64,000 nt of DNA from Mycobacterium sp. (GCF_002863225.1 NZ_PKEK01000050.1:1-64000); one strand, 5' to 3'; positions 1 through 8,255 are shown, counted from the first letter of the stretch. Made by a program: numbers and translations. Notes: generated by a model from the sequence alone, not told the origin.

Positions 1-27
1 CCACGCTCAACTCCCTCATCTAGGGAG

Positions 28-118
28 TGTCAAGGATCAGCCGAAACCACTGTCAACAATCAGCCGAAACACCGTCAGGCATCACCCGAAACCAAACCGT
101 CAAACATCAGCCGACTTC
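28..118. repeat. Four imperfect 21-bp direct repeats, IS21-like terminal region
   Basis: Four copies of a unit resembling TGTCAANNATCAGCCGAAACC start at 28, 51, 73 and 98, a period of 22-25 bp. The first two are nearly identical; the third has CACCC for CAGCC and the fourth decays after CAGCCGA. A weaker copy may lie near 147-165. Multiple short direct repeats of this kind are known at the ends of IS21-family (istA/istB) elements. No transposase is visible in the window, so the body would lie to the left or be lost. The link to IS21 is inferred from memory of such ends. Confidence 0.5.
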
Positions 119-183
119 ATACAATCCGAGGTCAACTAACAGTGGCTCAACGATCGACTGAACTCCCTTTAAAAATTCGAGCG

Positions 184-393
184 TCATTCGGCTCCACCGG
201 CACTGCGCGGGTCTTCTTCATTGTCGGGATTTGCGTCGTGACTCGCGCCAGAATCTTTCCGGCCTGAGAGCGTCGCACGCGCTGCATCGATATGTATCTC
301 GAACAAGGCCTCAAGCCATGACATTCCGGTCGGCCGACTAAGATGGCAGGGGCGACTAGCGAGGGGCCTTGCGGCTGCCTGCGGCGAGATCAC
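184..393 (-). CDS. Possible small protein after the immunity gene (doubtful)
   Basis: A 69-codon frame begins with GTG that overlaps the TGA of the upstream 97-aa gene (GTGA). No domain is recognisable and the composition is Ala/Arg/Ser-rich and low-complexity. The stop-start overlap and the absence of any other candidate in 120-390 are the only support. It could be an extra immunity-type gene or just an open frame in GC-rich DNA. Confidence 0.25.
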   Translation of the reverse strand: MISPQAAARPLASRPCHLSRPTGMSWLEALFEIHIDAARATLSGRKDSGASHDANPDNEEDPRSAGGAE

Positions 394-683
394 CGCATCA
401 AGAACGTATAGTAGTTGCCAACTGATTCCAGAGCTTTGGCCGTCAGGGCTGGATGGCGATCACGGAGCGTTGATTCAACGAAATCGCCAGCCTCATTCAA
501 TGAAAGCCGACTCCAGTCAGGCTCTATCTGCATTGCTTCCCGCAACAACTCCTTGACCTGAGCCAATGCATCCGAGCTCGCTTGCCCATAGTACTTGACA
601 AATTCCTCCTGATTACTCCCCGGGTATCGCTTTAGATATAGCTCGATTGCCTCGCTCAGATCGAAATCTTCGCTACGTGTCAT
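390..683 (-). CDS. Small acidic protein, probable immunity protein of the ESX toxin
   Basis: This is a 97-aa soluble protein with no signal peptide or membrane segment. It is rich in Glu/Asp and Leu (for example EAIELYLKRYPG and QVKELLREAMQ), so it is probably mostly helical. It starts 7 nt after the stop of the 778-aa polymorphic toxin on the same strand. That is the standard place for a cognate immunity gene. The local DNA is visibly richer in A+T than the flanks, as is the adjoining toxin tip, which suggests the pair moved together. I do not recognise a named family; the immunity role is inferred from position. Confidence 0.6.
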   Translation of the reverse strand: MTRSEDFDLSEAIELYLKRYPGSNQEEFVKYYGQASSDALAQVKELLREAMQIEPDWSRLSLNEAGDFVESTLRDRHPALTAKALESVGNYYTFLMR

Positions 684-690
684 CTGATGA

Positions 691-3027
691 TCACTTACCT
701 CTCTCGAAGATCGTAATTGATTGCCCTGTGTCTGGGTCGATTTGCAGAATACGGGTTATTTCGGGATTCTCCATCAGCCGGGGTATCTCAACGGTTTGCC
801 ATATGTTTCCTGGGCGCAAATTAGTACCAATGATGGCCGTGACCTCGCCGTGTGCGTTCTCTGCGTAAGCCGCAGAAGCGTCTTCCCAGAATTGCACCGA
901 AACAGGGTCATGACGGTTCCACACGGGTAGCGGATCAACACCATTAGCCTCGAGTGCCATTTCCAGGGTTACCCCTCCGGAGCCATGCGCTATCAACTCC
1001 GCAATCCCAGAATCGTCTGGACCGACTCCGATACCGTCGGAGTTTCTGCCGGACCAGTAGTAGGCCTGGTTCGGGTCCGTCGACGTAATCTTCTGCAGCT
1101 CTTCGTAAGACGGCAAACTTCCAGCGAGATAATGACCTTCACTATCGACGGGGTAAGGGCTACCACCGTGATTGCTGTCGGCAGACGCGTTCTCATTCGA
1201 CGAATGATTGTGATCGCTAACATCGAGCGGGATGTGATCATCGCCCGTCGGTGGCGGCGGGCCCGAAGACCCGTGCCCGCCAGAAAGAAGAGGATCCGGA
1301 ACGCCCCCCGGCATCGGCCCCGTCTGCGCGTGACTTTCGGCTGACACCGGCGTGTGATCGGCAGCCACCGGCATCGGTGCGGGATTCGGGCTCGGTCCCG
1401 CAGATTGCGGGAGCTCAGCTGCCGCTGACGCGTGGCCCACAGTCACGGGCACCTCTGAATGTGAGGGCGGTACCGCTGAATCAGCCGGATGGCCAGCCAG
1501 ACTAACGATCTGTGCGGGCTCCGAAGACGGATGGCCGGCAGAGCCGGCAGAAGCTGGTCCCCCTACTGAGCCAGAAGGATGCCCAATGCTGGGCGGCGAA
1601 AACCCCGTTGGACCTGAGGGGTCGACGAAGTTGGTAGCCGCACCATCCTCGAGTCCCGCCGACATTGGCTCCGCACGCAGAGGCGTATCGAGCGGACTCA
1701 GTGAGGAGTGCACATTCGGCAGCAAAGAGTCGGTCGAGCCCGCGCCGGGTAAGTCGCGCCCGACTCCCGATAGCGCGTCTAGAGTTCCGGCTTCACCTAG
1801 CCCTGCCCTCAAGCCCACGGTCTCAGGCCCGAACATCATCGCCGGCGCGTTGAATGCGACGTCGGCACTCTTTTCACCCAAGTAGTAGGCCAGGCTTGGC
1901 GATTCGACCGCATGCTTCAACTCGTCCACCGCAGCACCCATCGGGTTCTGGGCAGCCTCGAGGGTGCCTTTCAACATCTGCGTCCACGCCTCCACGACGC
2001 CAGGTGCGCCGGGCCCGCCTTGCCCGAACAGATTCTTCACGCCCTGTTCGCTGGCAAACCAGCGATCCCCGAACGCCTCACCGAATCCTGGGGGCGGTGG
2101 TCGCGGCCCTTCTGGGGCGACGTAGTTCGGCGCCCCGGCATCCAACCACTGCTGGGTCTGCCCGACGACAGCATCGAGCCTGGCCTCGATCTGATCGGGC
2201 GGCACGCCGTCGTTGATCATCGTCTGGCGCGCCATCGCTTTGAAACTCTCGATCTCGGCCGGCTTCAACGGCGGAGGGGGAATGCCTCTTGTCCCGGGCG
2301 GGATTCGACTCAGCAGCTCGAGCGGATCTCCGGACGGCCCCCCAGCGCCGACCGGCTCACCGCGTCCAAGCAACATGTCTTGCAGCGACGGCGTAGCGCC
2401 GCCATGCGCTTCGCCCGGAATAGGCGGCCCTTTGGCTGGGTCTCCACCGGTTTGCGGGCGCGCAGGACCGGCCGGTAAAAGCATGTCTTGCAACGTCTTT
2501 GGCTGACCCGCACCCAAAAGAGACGGCGTCACGCCAACCGGGGTCTCGCCAACGGCACTGCGGATCGCGGCAGCGAGCTCCTGGTCGGCGCTGTGCGCGT
2601 GTAGTTTGCAAACGTCGAGCACCGCCTGCAGTTGTTGTTGCGCCAGCAATTTGGCGTTTTCGAGCTTGGCGCCGCCAGTGTCGATCCGCCAGTCCGAGGC
2701 GATGGTGAATCCACACTCGTGGACCGACTGCTCGATTCCATCCAGCTCGGATTTGACCGCTCGCACGTCGGCCTCGGCCCGCGACACCGCCGCGGCGACC
2801 TGCCTGGACTCGTGGCCGTCTGCTTCGATATCGTGACGCGTCTTGCCGAGATCGGCGCGAAAAGCGTCGCCGGAATCCCCGTGCCATTCACTGAGGTTGA
2901 GGTGCACCTGCTGCAGGTTGTCGCCGAGCGTCTGCAAGCTGGACGCGCGATTGGTAGCGGTCTGGAACACGCCGTGGATCGCTTCGGGGTCCCAACGTTT
3001 GACGTCGGCCGGAGTCAGCGGCGCCAC
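691..3027 (-). CDS. ESX-type polymorphic toxin with C-terminal NADase/ADP-ribosyl-cyclase-like domain
   Basis: This 778-aa protein has three parts. Residues 1-160 are a helical WXG/PPE-like secretion module with a W-x-G-type turn (SEWHGDSGDAF). Residues 160-640 are a long Pro/Gly/Ser-rich linker with PQNPMGA-type segments. Residues 650-778 are a compact C-terminal domain. The C-terminal domain shows YYWSGR (about 656), TLE (687-689), FWEDAS (713-718), YAENAHGEV (about 721-729) and VEIPRL (about 746-751). This pattern resembles bacterial ADP-ribosyl-cyclase-like toxin tips such as one class of CdiA-CT; it is not the TNT domain of CpnT. The start is GTG, 7 nt after the upstream EspC-like gene. 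DNA of the last 500 bp (near 700-1150) is lower in G+C than the rest. Secretion by a type VII system is inferred from the N-terminus and partner gene; toxicity and enzyme activity are inferred from motifs. Confidence 0.75.
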   Translation of the reverse strand: MAPLTPADVKRWDPEAIHGVFQTATNRASSLQTLGDNLQQVHLNLSEWHGDSGDAFRADLGKTRHDIEADGHESRQVAAAVSRAEADVRAVKSELDGIEQSVHECGFTIASDWRIDTGGAKLENAKLLAQQQLQAVLDVCKLHAHSADQELAAAIRSAVGETPVGVTPSLLGAGQPKTLQDMLLPAGPARPQTGGDPAKGPPIPGEAHGGATPSLQDMLLGRGEPVGAGGPSGDPLELLSRIPPGTRGIPPPPLKPAEIESFKAMARQTMINDGVPPDQIEARLDAVVGQTQQWLDAGAPNYVAPEGPRPPPPGFGEAFGDRWFASEQGVKNLFGQGGPGAPGVVEAWTQMLKGTLEAAQNPMGAAVDELKHAVESPSLAYYLGEKSADVAFNAPAMMFGPETVGLRAGLGEAGTLDALSGVGRDLPGAGSTDSLLPNVHSSLSPLDTPLRAEPMSAGLEDGAATNFVDPSGPTGFSPPSIGHPSGSVGGPASAGSAGHPSSEPAQIVSLAGHPADSAVPPSHSEVPVTVGHASAAAELPQSAGPSPNPAPMPVAADHTPVSAESHAQTGPMPGGVPDPLLSGGHGSSGPPPPTGDDHIPLDVSDHNHSSNENASADSNHGGSPYPVDSEGHYLAGSLPSYEELQKITSTDPNQAYYWSGRNSDGIGVGPDDSGIAELIAHGSGGVTLEMALEANGVDPLPVWNRHDPVSVQFWEDASAAYAENAHGEVTAIIGTNLRPGNIWQTVEIPRLMENPEITRILQIDPDTGQSITIFERGK

Positions 3028-3034
3028 GAACTAC

Positions 3035-3337
3035 CTACTCCCCCACCGACCTGACCGCTAGAGTCGCGTTGTCCTCGTTGGCGACAAAGCGAGTCATTGC
3101 GTCGCCGACATGCGATCCCAGCCTGCCGACCTGCAACTTGTGATGACCATGGCGGGCTTCCCAGCGCGCCGACAATTCGGCGAGCGCCTGCTGCGAAGAT
3201 CCGATCCACCCTGAGGCGGCTTCGGCCAAACCGTCCTCATGGCCGACGAAGCGCAACGACGCCTCGCCCACCGAATCCAGCAGGTCGTTGCTGCTGTTGT
3301 GCAGCGCGACGGGATCGACTTTCACCTCGTCGGCCAT
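3035..3337 (-). CDS. EspC/DUF2580-like ESX-associated small protein
   Basis: This is a 100-aa helical protein of the WXG100-like size class. It contains SGWIGSSQQALAEL, an equivalent of the W-x-G helix turn, followed by a second helix and a C-terminal tail. It fits the EspC/DUF2580 (PF10824) type of ESX-1 secretion-associated protein. It is the first gene of a three-gene minus-strand operon and precedes the large toxin by 7 nt. It likely forms the helical partner needed for type VII export of the toxin. The family is assigned by pattern; the export role is inferred from context. Confidence 0.75.
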   Translation of the reverse strand: MADEVKVDPVALHNSSNDLLDSVGEASLRFVGHEDGLAEAASGWIGSSQQALAELSARWEARHGHHKLQVGRLGSHVGDAMTRFVANEDNATLAVRSVGE

Positions 3338-3433
3338 GACGATCGCTCCTGTTCACCGGGCTTGCGCGCCGAAGCATAACCCGAAGTGCGGGGGTGCGCC
3401 CTTCACCTTTTAGGCAGGCAGACGCTGCGGGAC

Positions 3434-5701
3434 TCAGGGTCGGCGAAGCGTGACAATCGTGACGTCGTCATGGGCGTCACCCCAGTCCATCACTTCCCGG
3501 ATCCGGGAGGCGGGCGCGTCACCTGGGCGGGTAAGAGTCTCCTTGAGCCGGTTGATTCCATCGTCGATCGCCTCGCCGCGGCGTTCGACCAGACCGTCGG
3601 AGTACATGACCAGCCGGTGTCCCGGCTCAATGGTGAAGGTGCTGGCCGCATAGCTCACGTGCTTGAGACCGATCGGCGGTGAAAGCTGTATGGGCGCTTG
3701 AAAAGCCGTCACTGCGTTCGTCAGGTACGGGATCAGGTGGCCCGCGCAGGCGGCCTCGGCCTCCCCGGTGGCGAGATCGATGCGTGCGATGACGACTGTG
3801 GCGAACGCACGCGGCATCAGGTGCTCACAGAAGTCGTTCAGCTCCTTCAGCGCCACTGCTGGGCTGGTGCCCACGAACAGTTGCGCGCGCAGGGCATTAC
3901 GCAACTGCGCCATGGTTCCCGCGGCGGTAATGCCATGTCCGGCAACATCACCCAAAACCACCACCAGTCGGCCGTCACGCAACTCGAACGCGTCGTACCA
4001 GTCGCCGCCGACGCGCCCGCCGGCCGCGGGCTCGTAGTGCGCCGACAGCTGCCAATTCTCAAGTGTGGGAATCGAATCGGGCAACAGGCTGAGCTGCATC
4101 GTCTCGGCCATTCGTAGCGCACCACGAGTGCGGCGATACAGCGACTCGACCAGATGACGGCGCAGCGCCTCGGCCGACTCAGCCTCGGTCAACGTCCAGG
4201 GTTCGCTGCGTTCCCGCACGACCTCGCGCCACAGCTCGAACGACTTGCGCGGGCTTATCCGAACCTCGTCGCCCTCGCTGACGGCGATGGCCTTGTTATG
4301 CGGATCGCCACCCCAGTCCACTGATCGCTCGACCTCGCGCCGAAACCAGATGGCGTACTGCCCGTCGGGCAGGTTCAGCGCGAATGCTCCCGCAGCCACG
4401 TGCGGGTCGAAGCTCGGCGCAGGTATGTCCCTGGCGAGAAAGTCGGTACTTGCGATCTCCTCCCCGGCGCCGCGCGCCCATTCCGCGACCGCGGCCACCG
4501 CCTCCGGGGGCGGGACCATTCCGCGGACCCGGGTGTCGCCGTCGATGCTGATCACGACGCCATCCGCGGGAACGAGATCCAGTAGGTCGGGCGCCCCCAA
4601 CAAAGCTGACGCAATCGATTCGTCCTCGCCCATCGTGGCGGACGTGAGCTTGGCCAACACCGCCTGCGATGCCAGTCGCTTGTGCAGTTGATCGTCTTCG
4701 AACTGATCGACCAGACGCAGCGACAGGGTTGATCCGAGAAACTCGGCCGCCGCCCGGGTGCCGAATGGCGGTAGGTGCGGACCCGCGTAGTGATGACACG
4801 CGATGAGTCCCCACAGCCGGCCGCGTCGCAACAGCGAAATCGACATCGATGCGTGCACGCCCATGTTCTGCAGGTATTCGATGTGAATCGGTGACACGCT
4901 GCGCAGCGTGGCGTACGTCAGATCCAGCGCCTCGCCGGTGTCCGGGTCGACGGGCGGCATCAGCGGAATCGGCGTGTAATTGACGTCCGATATGAGCCGG
5001 ATCCAGTTCTTTTCGTAGAGCGCGCGCGCCTGCGCGGGAATGTCGGTGGATGGGTAGTGCAGGCCGAGGAATGAGTTCAGGTCGTCACGCTTCGACTCGG
5101 CGACAACCTCACCGTTGTAGTGATCGTCGTAGCGATAGACCATGACGCGGTCGAATCCGGTGAGGTCGCGGACTGCGCGGGCAGTGGTGTCGTACAACTC
5201 CTTCAGCGTGGACGCCTGGTTCAGTTCCTCCACCGAGCTCCGAACCGCCTGGTAGGTATTCGGGAACGAGAACGGCCGCTCACCGTAAGCGATTTCGAGC
5301 TCGACGAGAAGTATGCCGTCCGGCTCACGACGCAGGATCGCATCGAAGGGACGCACGTCTCCGGCGACCTCGATCTGGCATTCGAGGGGATTGCGCTGGC
5401 GGAGCTCGCCGAACGTGGACGCGGCCTGTTGAATGCGCGCGGCCTGCGCAACACCGATCAGTGCCGCCAGGTGCCGTCCGAGGACGTCGTCGACGGAGCG
5501 GCCGAGGAGCTCGAGGGCGTTGGCGCTGACCTGCCGAATCTCAAAACTGGGCTCGCGCAACACCACCAGCACACCCCGCGGCTGGATGCTGCCGGGAATG
5601 TGGATCGGCTCCCGCGCGCAATTGTCCAGATCGATCGGCGTGCCCACCGGGACGAACCCGTCGGGCGGCTGACCGTCCGGCGGGAATGAGTCACCGCTCA
5701 C
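3434..5701 (-). CDS. Bacteriophytochrome (PAS-GAF-PHY) with SpoIIE/PP2C phosphatase output
   Basis: This red/far-red light receptor has about 755 aa. Order: PAS with the biliverdin-binding Cys28 (DNCAREPIHIPGSIQPRG), GAF with YPSTDIPAQAR and the chromophore-pocket His (IHIEYLQNMGVHASMS, CHHY), PHY with WGGDP and the tongue motif PRKSF, then a PPM-type SpoIIE phosphatase with VGGDWYDAF, GDVAGHG, YSDGLVERRGE and HDDVTIV. There is no histidine kinase. The phosphatase would act on phosphoserine/threonine anti-sigma-antagonist-type targets, which is inferred. Start chosen: GTG at 5701, with GGAGAG 9 nt upstream, overlapping the heme oxygenase stop by 11 nt. A longer frame reaching 5761 would extend further into that gene. 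Confidence 0.93.
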   Translation of the reverse strand: MSGDSFPPDGQPPDGFVPVGTPIDLDNCAREPIHIPGSIQPRGVLVVLREPSFEIRQVSANALELLGRSVDDVLGRHLAALIGVAQAARIQQAASTFGELRQRNPLECQIEVAGDVRPFDAILRREPDGILLVELEIAYGERPFSFPNTYQAVRSSVEELNQASTLKELYDTTARAVRDLTGFDRVMVYRYDDHYNGEVVAESKRDDLNSFLGLHYPSTDIPAQARALYEKNWIRLISDVNYTPIPLMPPVDPDTGEALDLTYATLRSVSPIHIEYLQNMGVHASMSISLLRRGRLWGLIACHHYAGPHLPPFGTRAAAEFLGSTLSLRLVDQFEDDQLHKRLASQAVLAKLTSATMGEDESIASALLGAPDLLDLVPADGVVISIDGDTRVRGMVPPPEAVAAVAEWARGAGEEIASTDFLARDIPAPSFDPHVAAGAFALNLPDGQYAIWFRREVERSVDWGGDPHNKAIAVSEGDEVRISPRKSFELWREVVRERSEPWTLTEAESAEALRRHLVESLYRRTRGALRMAETMQLSLLPDSIPTLENWQLSAHYEPAAGGRVGGDWYDAFELRDGRLVVVLGDVAGHGITAAGTMAQLRNALRAQLFVGTSPAVALKELNDFCEHLMPRAFATVVIARIDLATGEAEAACAGHLIPYLTNAVTAFQAPIQLSPPIGLKHVSYAASTFTIEPGHRLVMYSDGLVERRGEAIDDGINRLKETLTRPGDAPASRIREVMDWGDAHDDVTIVTLRRP

Positions 5702-6353
5702 GCGAACTGCTCTCCGCGAATTGGTCGCTGAGTTCATCGAGCACGGCCTGGTTCTGAGCAAAAGCGACCTTCACCTCGCCCAGCATCATCTCGACCTGCC
5801 CGGCTTCGAGCGTCAGGGAGTTGAGGCGAGCCCGGTACTCGTCTTTGTACTGCTTGGGCCGCACCGGGAAATCGTAGAACGCCAGACCCGCGCCGCCGAG
5901 GTTGAACACGCGATCCAGGCTGCGACCAATGGCTTGGCCGCCGGAAAGATCGCCCAGATAGCGGGTGTAGTGGTGGGCCAACAGCGCGACGCCGTGGTTG
6001 AGGCCTTTCAGCCGACACCGATACGAGTCGGCGGCCGGCGAATCGAGAGGTGCCGACGACCCGTCGGCCCAGTAATCGAGGTCACAGTCGATAGCTGACA
6101 GACGTTCGAGCGCGGGGTCGTAGAAAGTCGCGATCACAGGGTCGTGACGATGCTTGCGAACCGATTCCTCGAGCGCGGCATAGATCGTGCGCATCCTGAC
6201 CAGGTATGCGAGATAGGCCCCTCGCCCGAGGCGGCCTTCCAGAAGGTCACTGATGAACGGCGAACGTTCGGCGGCGTCGTGCTCTTTCTGGGAGGCGGCC
6301 CGCATCGCGGCCGATAACTGCCAGGCGGCTGTGGGAACAGCAGCAGCATTCAT
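5691..6353 (-). CDS. Biliverdin-producing heme oxygenase
   Basis: This 220-aa soluble heme oxygenase of the HO-1/HmuO type has the proximal heme ligand in QKEHDAAE, at His25 with the start used here. It also has the distal-helix segment YTRYLGDLSGGQAIGRSL and an FYDF segment. It opens heme to biliverdin, CO and iron. Start chosen: ATG 6353, preceded by GGAG at 7 nt; a TTG at 6392 in the same frame gives a longer version. The gene overlaps the phytochrome gene by 11 nt, so it most likely supplies the phytochrome chromophore rather than serving only iron acquisition. Confidence 0.92.
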   Translation of the reverse strand: MNAAAVPTAAWQLSAAMRAASQKEHDAAERSPFISDLLEGRLGRGAYLAYLVRMRTIYAALEESVRKHRHDPVIATFYDPALERLSAIDCDLDYWADGSSAPLDSPAADSYRCRLKGLNHGVALLAHHYTRYLGDLSGGQAIGRSLDRVFNLGGAGLAFYDFPVRPKQYKDEYRARLNSLTLEAGQVEMMLGEVKVAFAQNQAVLDELSDQFAESSSRER

Positions 6354-6551
6354 CCACATGCTCCACGGGTAGAGACTCACGGTGACGGACAAGGGTGAGG
6401 GGCGCCGATCCCGCCAGTGTGTCAGACATCCGATCGCGGCTCACCAGCCAGGTCGCCTCCCTCGGTGCCAATTCGGCGACCGCCGTCAGGGTCACCGCCA
6501 CTTCCCGCCGACGCCTTCCTTGATCCGATTCGAGTCTTTTTCGTTAGGAAT

Positions 6552-6578
6552 GTTTAGCCCAACTGTAATCAAGGGAAT
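6552..6578 (+). promoter_or_regulatory. Candidate SigF/SigB-type promoter
   Basis: GTTT at 6552-6555 and GGGAAT at 6573-6578 are separated by 17 nt, close to the mycobacterial SigF pattern GTTT-N15-17-GGGTA. The gene at 6646 would then have a leader of about 60 nt. The -10 deviates by one base, so this is a weak call made from pattern only. Confidence 0.3.
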
Positions 6579-6645
6579 TACATACGTGTGATTTACCGTT
6601 ACACCCCCTGAGGCGTCCAGCCACGAGTCGAAAAGGACATCGGAT

Positions 6646-7110
6646 ATGAACACGATCCTCTACTTCAGCCCCGAGGGCGCCGTTTACGAAACCCGCGCCT
6701 ACAGCAACGCCGATATTGTCGCGCTGGTTCACGATTACGGGCTGGAAAGCCTGAGCAGTGCCGATCGCCAGTTCGATTACTGGTTCACCCCATCGACTCG
6801 GCGTTGCCGGCGCAAAATCAACCGCAGCGCAACCGAAATGCTTCTTGCGACCACAGATTTCACGGCGAAGACCGTCCCACTGCTGTACGGCGCGGTGGTC
6901 GTTGCGACTCACGATTCGGTCGGAGATCTCGATGGACTGAGCTGGAAGCAGCTTGACCTGCTCAGCAAGCGTGCCGCGACCCTGACGCGACGCGACGACC
7001 GGCTGCTCAACCGGCGGATCAAGCGGGAAACGCAGCGCCTGGCAAACCTGGCTACAGCAAACGTCGTGACCGGTCGTTACGTCGAACAGCGCATCGTGAC
7101 CGGCAACTGA
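6646..7110 (+). CDS. Hypothetical protein, 154 aa
   Basis: I do not recognise this protein. It has 154 aa, no signal peptide and no clear membrane helix. The first half is mixed (MNTILYFSPEGAVYETRAYS, DIVALVHDYGL). The second half is strongly basic and probably helical (LTRRDDRLLNRRIKRETQRL). The start is ATG with AAGGA about 8 nt upstream. It is divergent from the heme oxygenase/phytochrome operon, sharing a 290-bp spacer. Coding is supported by the full-length frame, the ribosome binding site and mycobacterial codon use. Confidence 0.75.
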   Translation: MNTILYFSPEGAVYETRAYSNADIVALVHDYGLESLSSADRQFDYWFTPSTRRCRRKINRSATEMLLATTDFTAKTVPLLYGAVVVATHDSVGDLDGLSWKQLDLLSKRAATLTRRDDRLLNRRIKRETQRLANLATANVVTGRYVEQRIVTGN

Positions 7111-7164
7111 CCCAACGGAGACGTAAGCGTCCGACAATGCCGCCACGGTCCGTACCGTGAGGCC

Positions 7165-7887
7165 ATGGATGAGCGATCACTCCAGGCGGTCAGCCGTCGC
7201 CGGCTGTTCCGGCTCGCGGGGAGCATTGCCGTCGGGTCGGCTGTGGGAGCGTGTTCGAGCTCGGCAACCCCGACCACCCGCGTTCGGCAGACGGGCACCG
7301 AATCGGCGCTGCTGTTCTGCCGGGAGGCGTGGGGCGCGCGACCTGCGCGGCCTGGCGGAAAGCATCACACCATTACCCGCCTGACCCTGCATCACGAGGC
7401 GGTTGTGCTGGGCGACAACCGAAATGCGCCGGAGCGGCTGCGCAAAGACCAGCAGTATCACCAAAACCAAAAGGGCTGGATCGACATCGCCTACCACGTC
7501 GCTGTCGACCGCAACGGCAACCTTTACGAATTACGCAGCACTGAATTGGCCGGCGACACGGCAACCGATTACGACACGACCGGCCATTTCCTGGTGCTCT
7601 GCGAAGGAGATTTCGATCGGGAGGCAGTATCGGAAGCCCAACTTCGCGGAACGGCGTTGGCGTTTGCCTGGGCCGCCCAGAATTTTCGCGTCAAAACCGA
7701 GACGTTGGCAGGTCACCGGGACTTCGCGCAGACGTCCTGTCCTGGCGCAAATCTGTACGCTCACCTGTCATCCGGCGACCTCAAGCACCGCATCGACACC
7801 CTGCTGTCGGCCGGTGGAGTGAAACTCGAGCGGTTCTGCGGACCCGCCGCGGCCACGCGAGTCGCGGCCATCGAAGCCGGTAACTAG
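7165..7887 (+). CDS. PGRP/amidase_2-family N-acetylmuramoyl-L-alanine amidase, Tat lipoprotein
   Basis: This 240-aa protein begins with a twin-arginine signal (SRRRLFRLAG) ending in a lipobox (VGAC), so it should be a lipid-anchored, Tat-exported protein. The rest is an amidase_2/peptidoglycan-recognition domain. The expected zinc ligands and catalytic residues are visible: LHHEAV, the Tyr in DIAYHVAVD, the His in AGHRDFAQTSCPG, and its Cys. It is predicted to cut the MurNAc-L-alanine bond of peptidoglycan outside the membrane. The catalytic set is complete, so it should be active. Confidence 0.88.
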   Translation: MDERSLQAVSRRRLFRLAGSIAVGSAVGACSSSATPTTRVRQTGTESALLFCREAWGARPARPGGKHHTITRLTLHHEAVVLGDNRNAPERLRKDQQYHQNQKGWIDIAYHVAVDRNGNLYELRSTELAGDTATDYDTTGHFLVLCEGDFDREAVSEAQLRGTALAFAWAAQNFRVKTETLAGHRDFAQTSCPGANLYAHLSSGDLKHRIDTLLSAGGVKLERFCGPAAATRVAAIEAGN

Positions 7888-7894
7888 GCCGCCG

Positions 7895-8131
7895 TCACCG
7901 TCTCGAGCGATGCGCTTTCGAGGGCTCGCAGGCCAGGCCATCGCCGTCGAAATCCAACTCCGGCTGATAGGCCGGGTCGGTGTACGGAATGCTCGATCGG
8001 CCGTCGGCGCGGGCCTGGTCGCAGTCCTGGTAAGGCGGGTCGGCTGACGCTGCCGAGGAGGCACTGACCTCCGCTCCGAACAGCAATGTCAGGCAGACAC
8101 ACGCGGTGTGCAGCGCCCGGATCGTGACCAC
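7895..8131 (-). CDS. Secreted excalibur calcium-binding domain protein
   Basis: This is a 78-aa protein with an N-terminal signal peptide (ALHTACVCLTLLFGAEVSA, cleavage near ASAASA) and one excalibur domain. The domain has the conserved DCDQARADG, the aspartate loop LDFDGDGLACE and two Cys. Excalibur domains are small extracellular modules with a calcium-loop-like DxDxDGxxCE motif, and their role is mostly unknown. The gene is convergent with the amidase, with 7 nt between the stops. Confidence 0.85.
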   Translation of the reverse strand: MVTIRALHTACVCLTLLFGAEVSASSAASADPPYQDCDQARADGRSSIPYTDPAYQPELDFDGDGLACEPSKAHRSRR

Positions 8132-8233
8132 CTGGCCATTTTAGGCAATCAGCGCGCCACGAGTGCGCGTTTGCCCGCTGACGTGATCCCTACGACGATT
8201 ACTCATTTGCCTCTGTCGTCGCAGACCCACTTG

Positions 8234-8255
8234 CTATTGGAATCTAGTCCAATAG
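8234..8255. promoter_or_regulatory. Perfect 8-bp inverted repeat upstream of CDP-diacylglycerol pyrophosphatase gene
   Basis: CTATTGGA at 8234-8241 and TCCAATAG at 8248-8255 are perfect inverted arms around a 6-bp spacer (ATCTAG). The site is 80 bp before the ATG at 8335, in a roughly 200-bp spacer between divergent genes. Its size and symmetry suit a dimeric TetR- or MarR-type repressor. The regulator is not identified. Confidence 0.4.

Noticed and set aside
1..118. CRISPR array
   Set aside because: The repeats are contiguous or nearly so, imperfect and without unique spacers of constant length.
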